NCBI GenBank assembly: GCA_022835595.1
Contig: BQUP01000008.1
Span: forward strand, 620,001-684,000
DNA from: Cystobasidium ongulense
Lineage: Eukaryota; Basidiomycota; Cystobasidiomycetes; Cystobasidiales; Cystobasidiaceae
DNA: 64,000 nt
Direction of reading: 5' to 3'
The notes under the pieces were generated by a model. It saw only the letters and a list, made by a program, of their open reading frames with translations. It had not been told where the DNA came from and did no database searches. A program made the position numbers and the translations under genes. Shown here piece after piece: positions 63,528-64,000 of the stretch; positions within the stretch are counted from its first letter, which is position 1; each line of letters starts with the position of its first letter.

Positions 63528-64000
63528 TCAGCGCACGAGGTAGCCACCATCGACTATGATGGACTGCCCCGTAGCTGTGGCACCACATGATCAGCTATCT
63601 TTCCTTGAGCGAACTTCAAGCAAGCGAATGAGACCAACTATAGTTGCTCGCAGGGCTAGTCAAGTAGATTGTGGCCGCGACCATGTCATCTACAATGTGA
63701 GAAGCAATCAGTCTCAGGATGTGACGGGGGCGAAGGAGTGCGCTGATCATACCTGGCCTTGCCCACCGTCCTACCGGAATCCTAGATGCAGTCTTCTCAA
63801 CAAAGGCCTTGTCGGACGTAATGGCTGCCGTAAAGCTTGTGTCGACAAAACCAGGCGCGACAGCATTCACTTGAATGTTGAGCGGCCCAAGTTCATTCGA
63901 CAAGGAGCGTACTATGCCTAGAACTGCTGCCTTGCTTGCGGTACTGGATAGACAGGTAAATAAAGGTTCAGTGTGCTAAGTAACCTGGAAAACCCGACAA
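63528..64000 (-). CDS. Short-chain dehydrogenase/reductase, 3' part (runs off the right edge)
   Basis: This is the C-terminal half of an SDR. Exons seen: 63753-63943 (its 5' neighbour lies at or beyond the edge), 63639-63689 and 63528-63574. The first begins T-ACC-GCA-AGC-AAG, which with a preceding TA would complete the catalytic YTASK motif; then AAVLGIVRSLSNELGPLNIQ and VNAVAPGFVDTSF follow, then RIPVGRWARPG, DDMVAATIYLTSPASNYTTG and SIIVDGGYLVR. This is the classical FabG-like pattern ending in the GG-x-V tail. The Rossmann nucleotide site is outside the window, so cofactor preference and substrate cannot be judged. Confidence 0.88.

Overview
The window is intron-dense nuclear DNA from a fungus, most likely a basidiomycete yeast of the Tremellomycetes type. 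I infer this from three things. Introns are short (about 45-90 nt, with a few near 200-280 nt), start GT and end AG, and are very numerous, up to 16 in one gene. The gene content is fungal: Lys2, a fused Arg5,6 precursor, Trl1-type tRNA ligase, Zn2Cys6 regulators, DUF1996 and the Dsc E3 ligase. Genes are tightly packed on both strands. The lineage is an inference. Exon coordinates were read by hand from splice signals, frame continuity and family motifs; summed exon lengths divide by three for every complete model listed except the second regulator, whose 3' end is unresolved.

Left part (1-14.8 kb): 5' part of serine palmitoyltransferase LCB2 (-), PMP3 proteolipid (-), proteasome assembly factor UMP1 (-), divergent from alpha-aminoadipate reductase LYS2 (+), a mitochondrial oxidoreductase-like protein (-), and a 944-residue Zn2Cys6 regulator (+).

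Middle (15-30.6 kb): two tandem secreted DUF1996 paralogues (+) that share a very fragmented exon layout including a 6-nt exon, with a puzzling coding-like stretch between them; a gephyrin-type molybdenum cofactor protein (+); BUD20 (-); mitochondrial ARG5,6 (+); tRNA-splicing endonuclease subunit SEN54 (-); and a histone H3 gene with six introns (+).

Right part (31-64 kb): an unrecognised multi-pass membrane protein (-), a quinone oxidoreductase (-), a VAMP7-type R-SNARE (+), tRNA ligase TRL1 (-), DNA polymerase epsilon subunit DPB2 (+), NAC-beta EGD1 (-), glutamate decarboxylase (-), a small secreted protein resembling only the C-terminal domain of tyrosinase (-), divergent from a second Zn2Cys6 regulator (+), a 3-dehydroshikimate dehydratase-like enzyme (+), the Dsc1/Tul1 RING ligase (-), the giant ribosome-biogenesis protein URB1 (-), V-ATPase assembly factor VMA12 (+) and the 3' end of a short-chain dehydrogenase (-).

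Most genes are conserved housekeeping genes with no operon-like logic. Two groupings may mean more: SEN54 and TRL1 (cutting and ligation of tRNA introns) lie within 11 kb, and the 46-51.5 kb block (tyrosinase-cap-like protein, regulator, dehydroshikimate dehydratase) looks like a small accessory locus for phenolic or aromatic metabolism. I found no transposon, virus-like element, CRISPR array, tRNA or rRNA gene.
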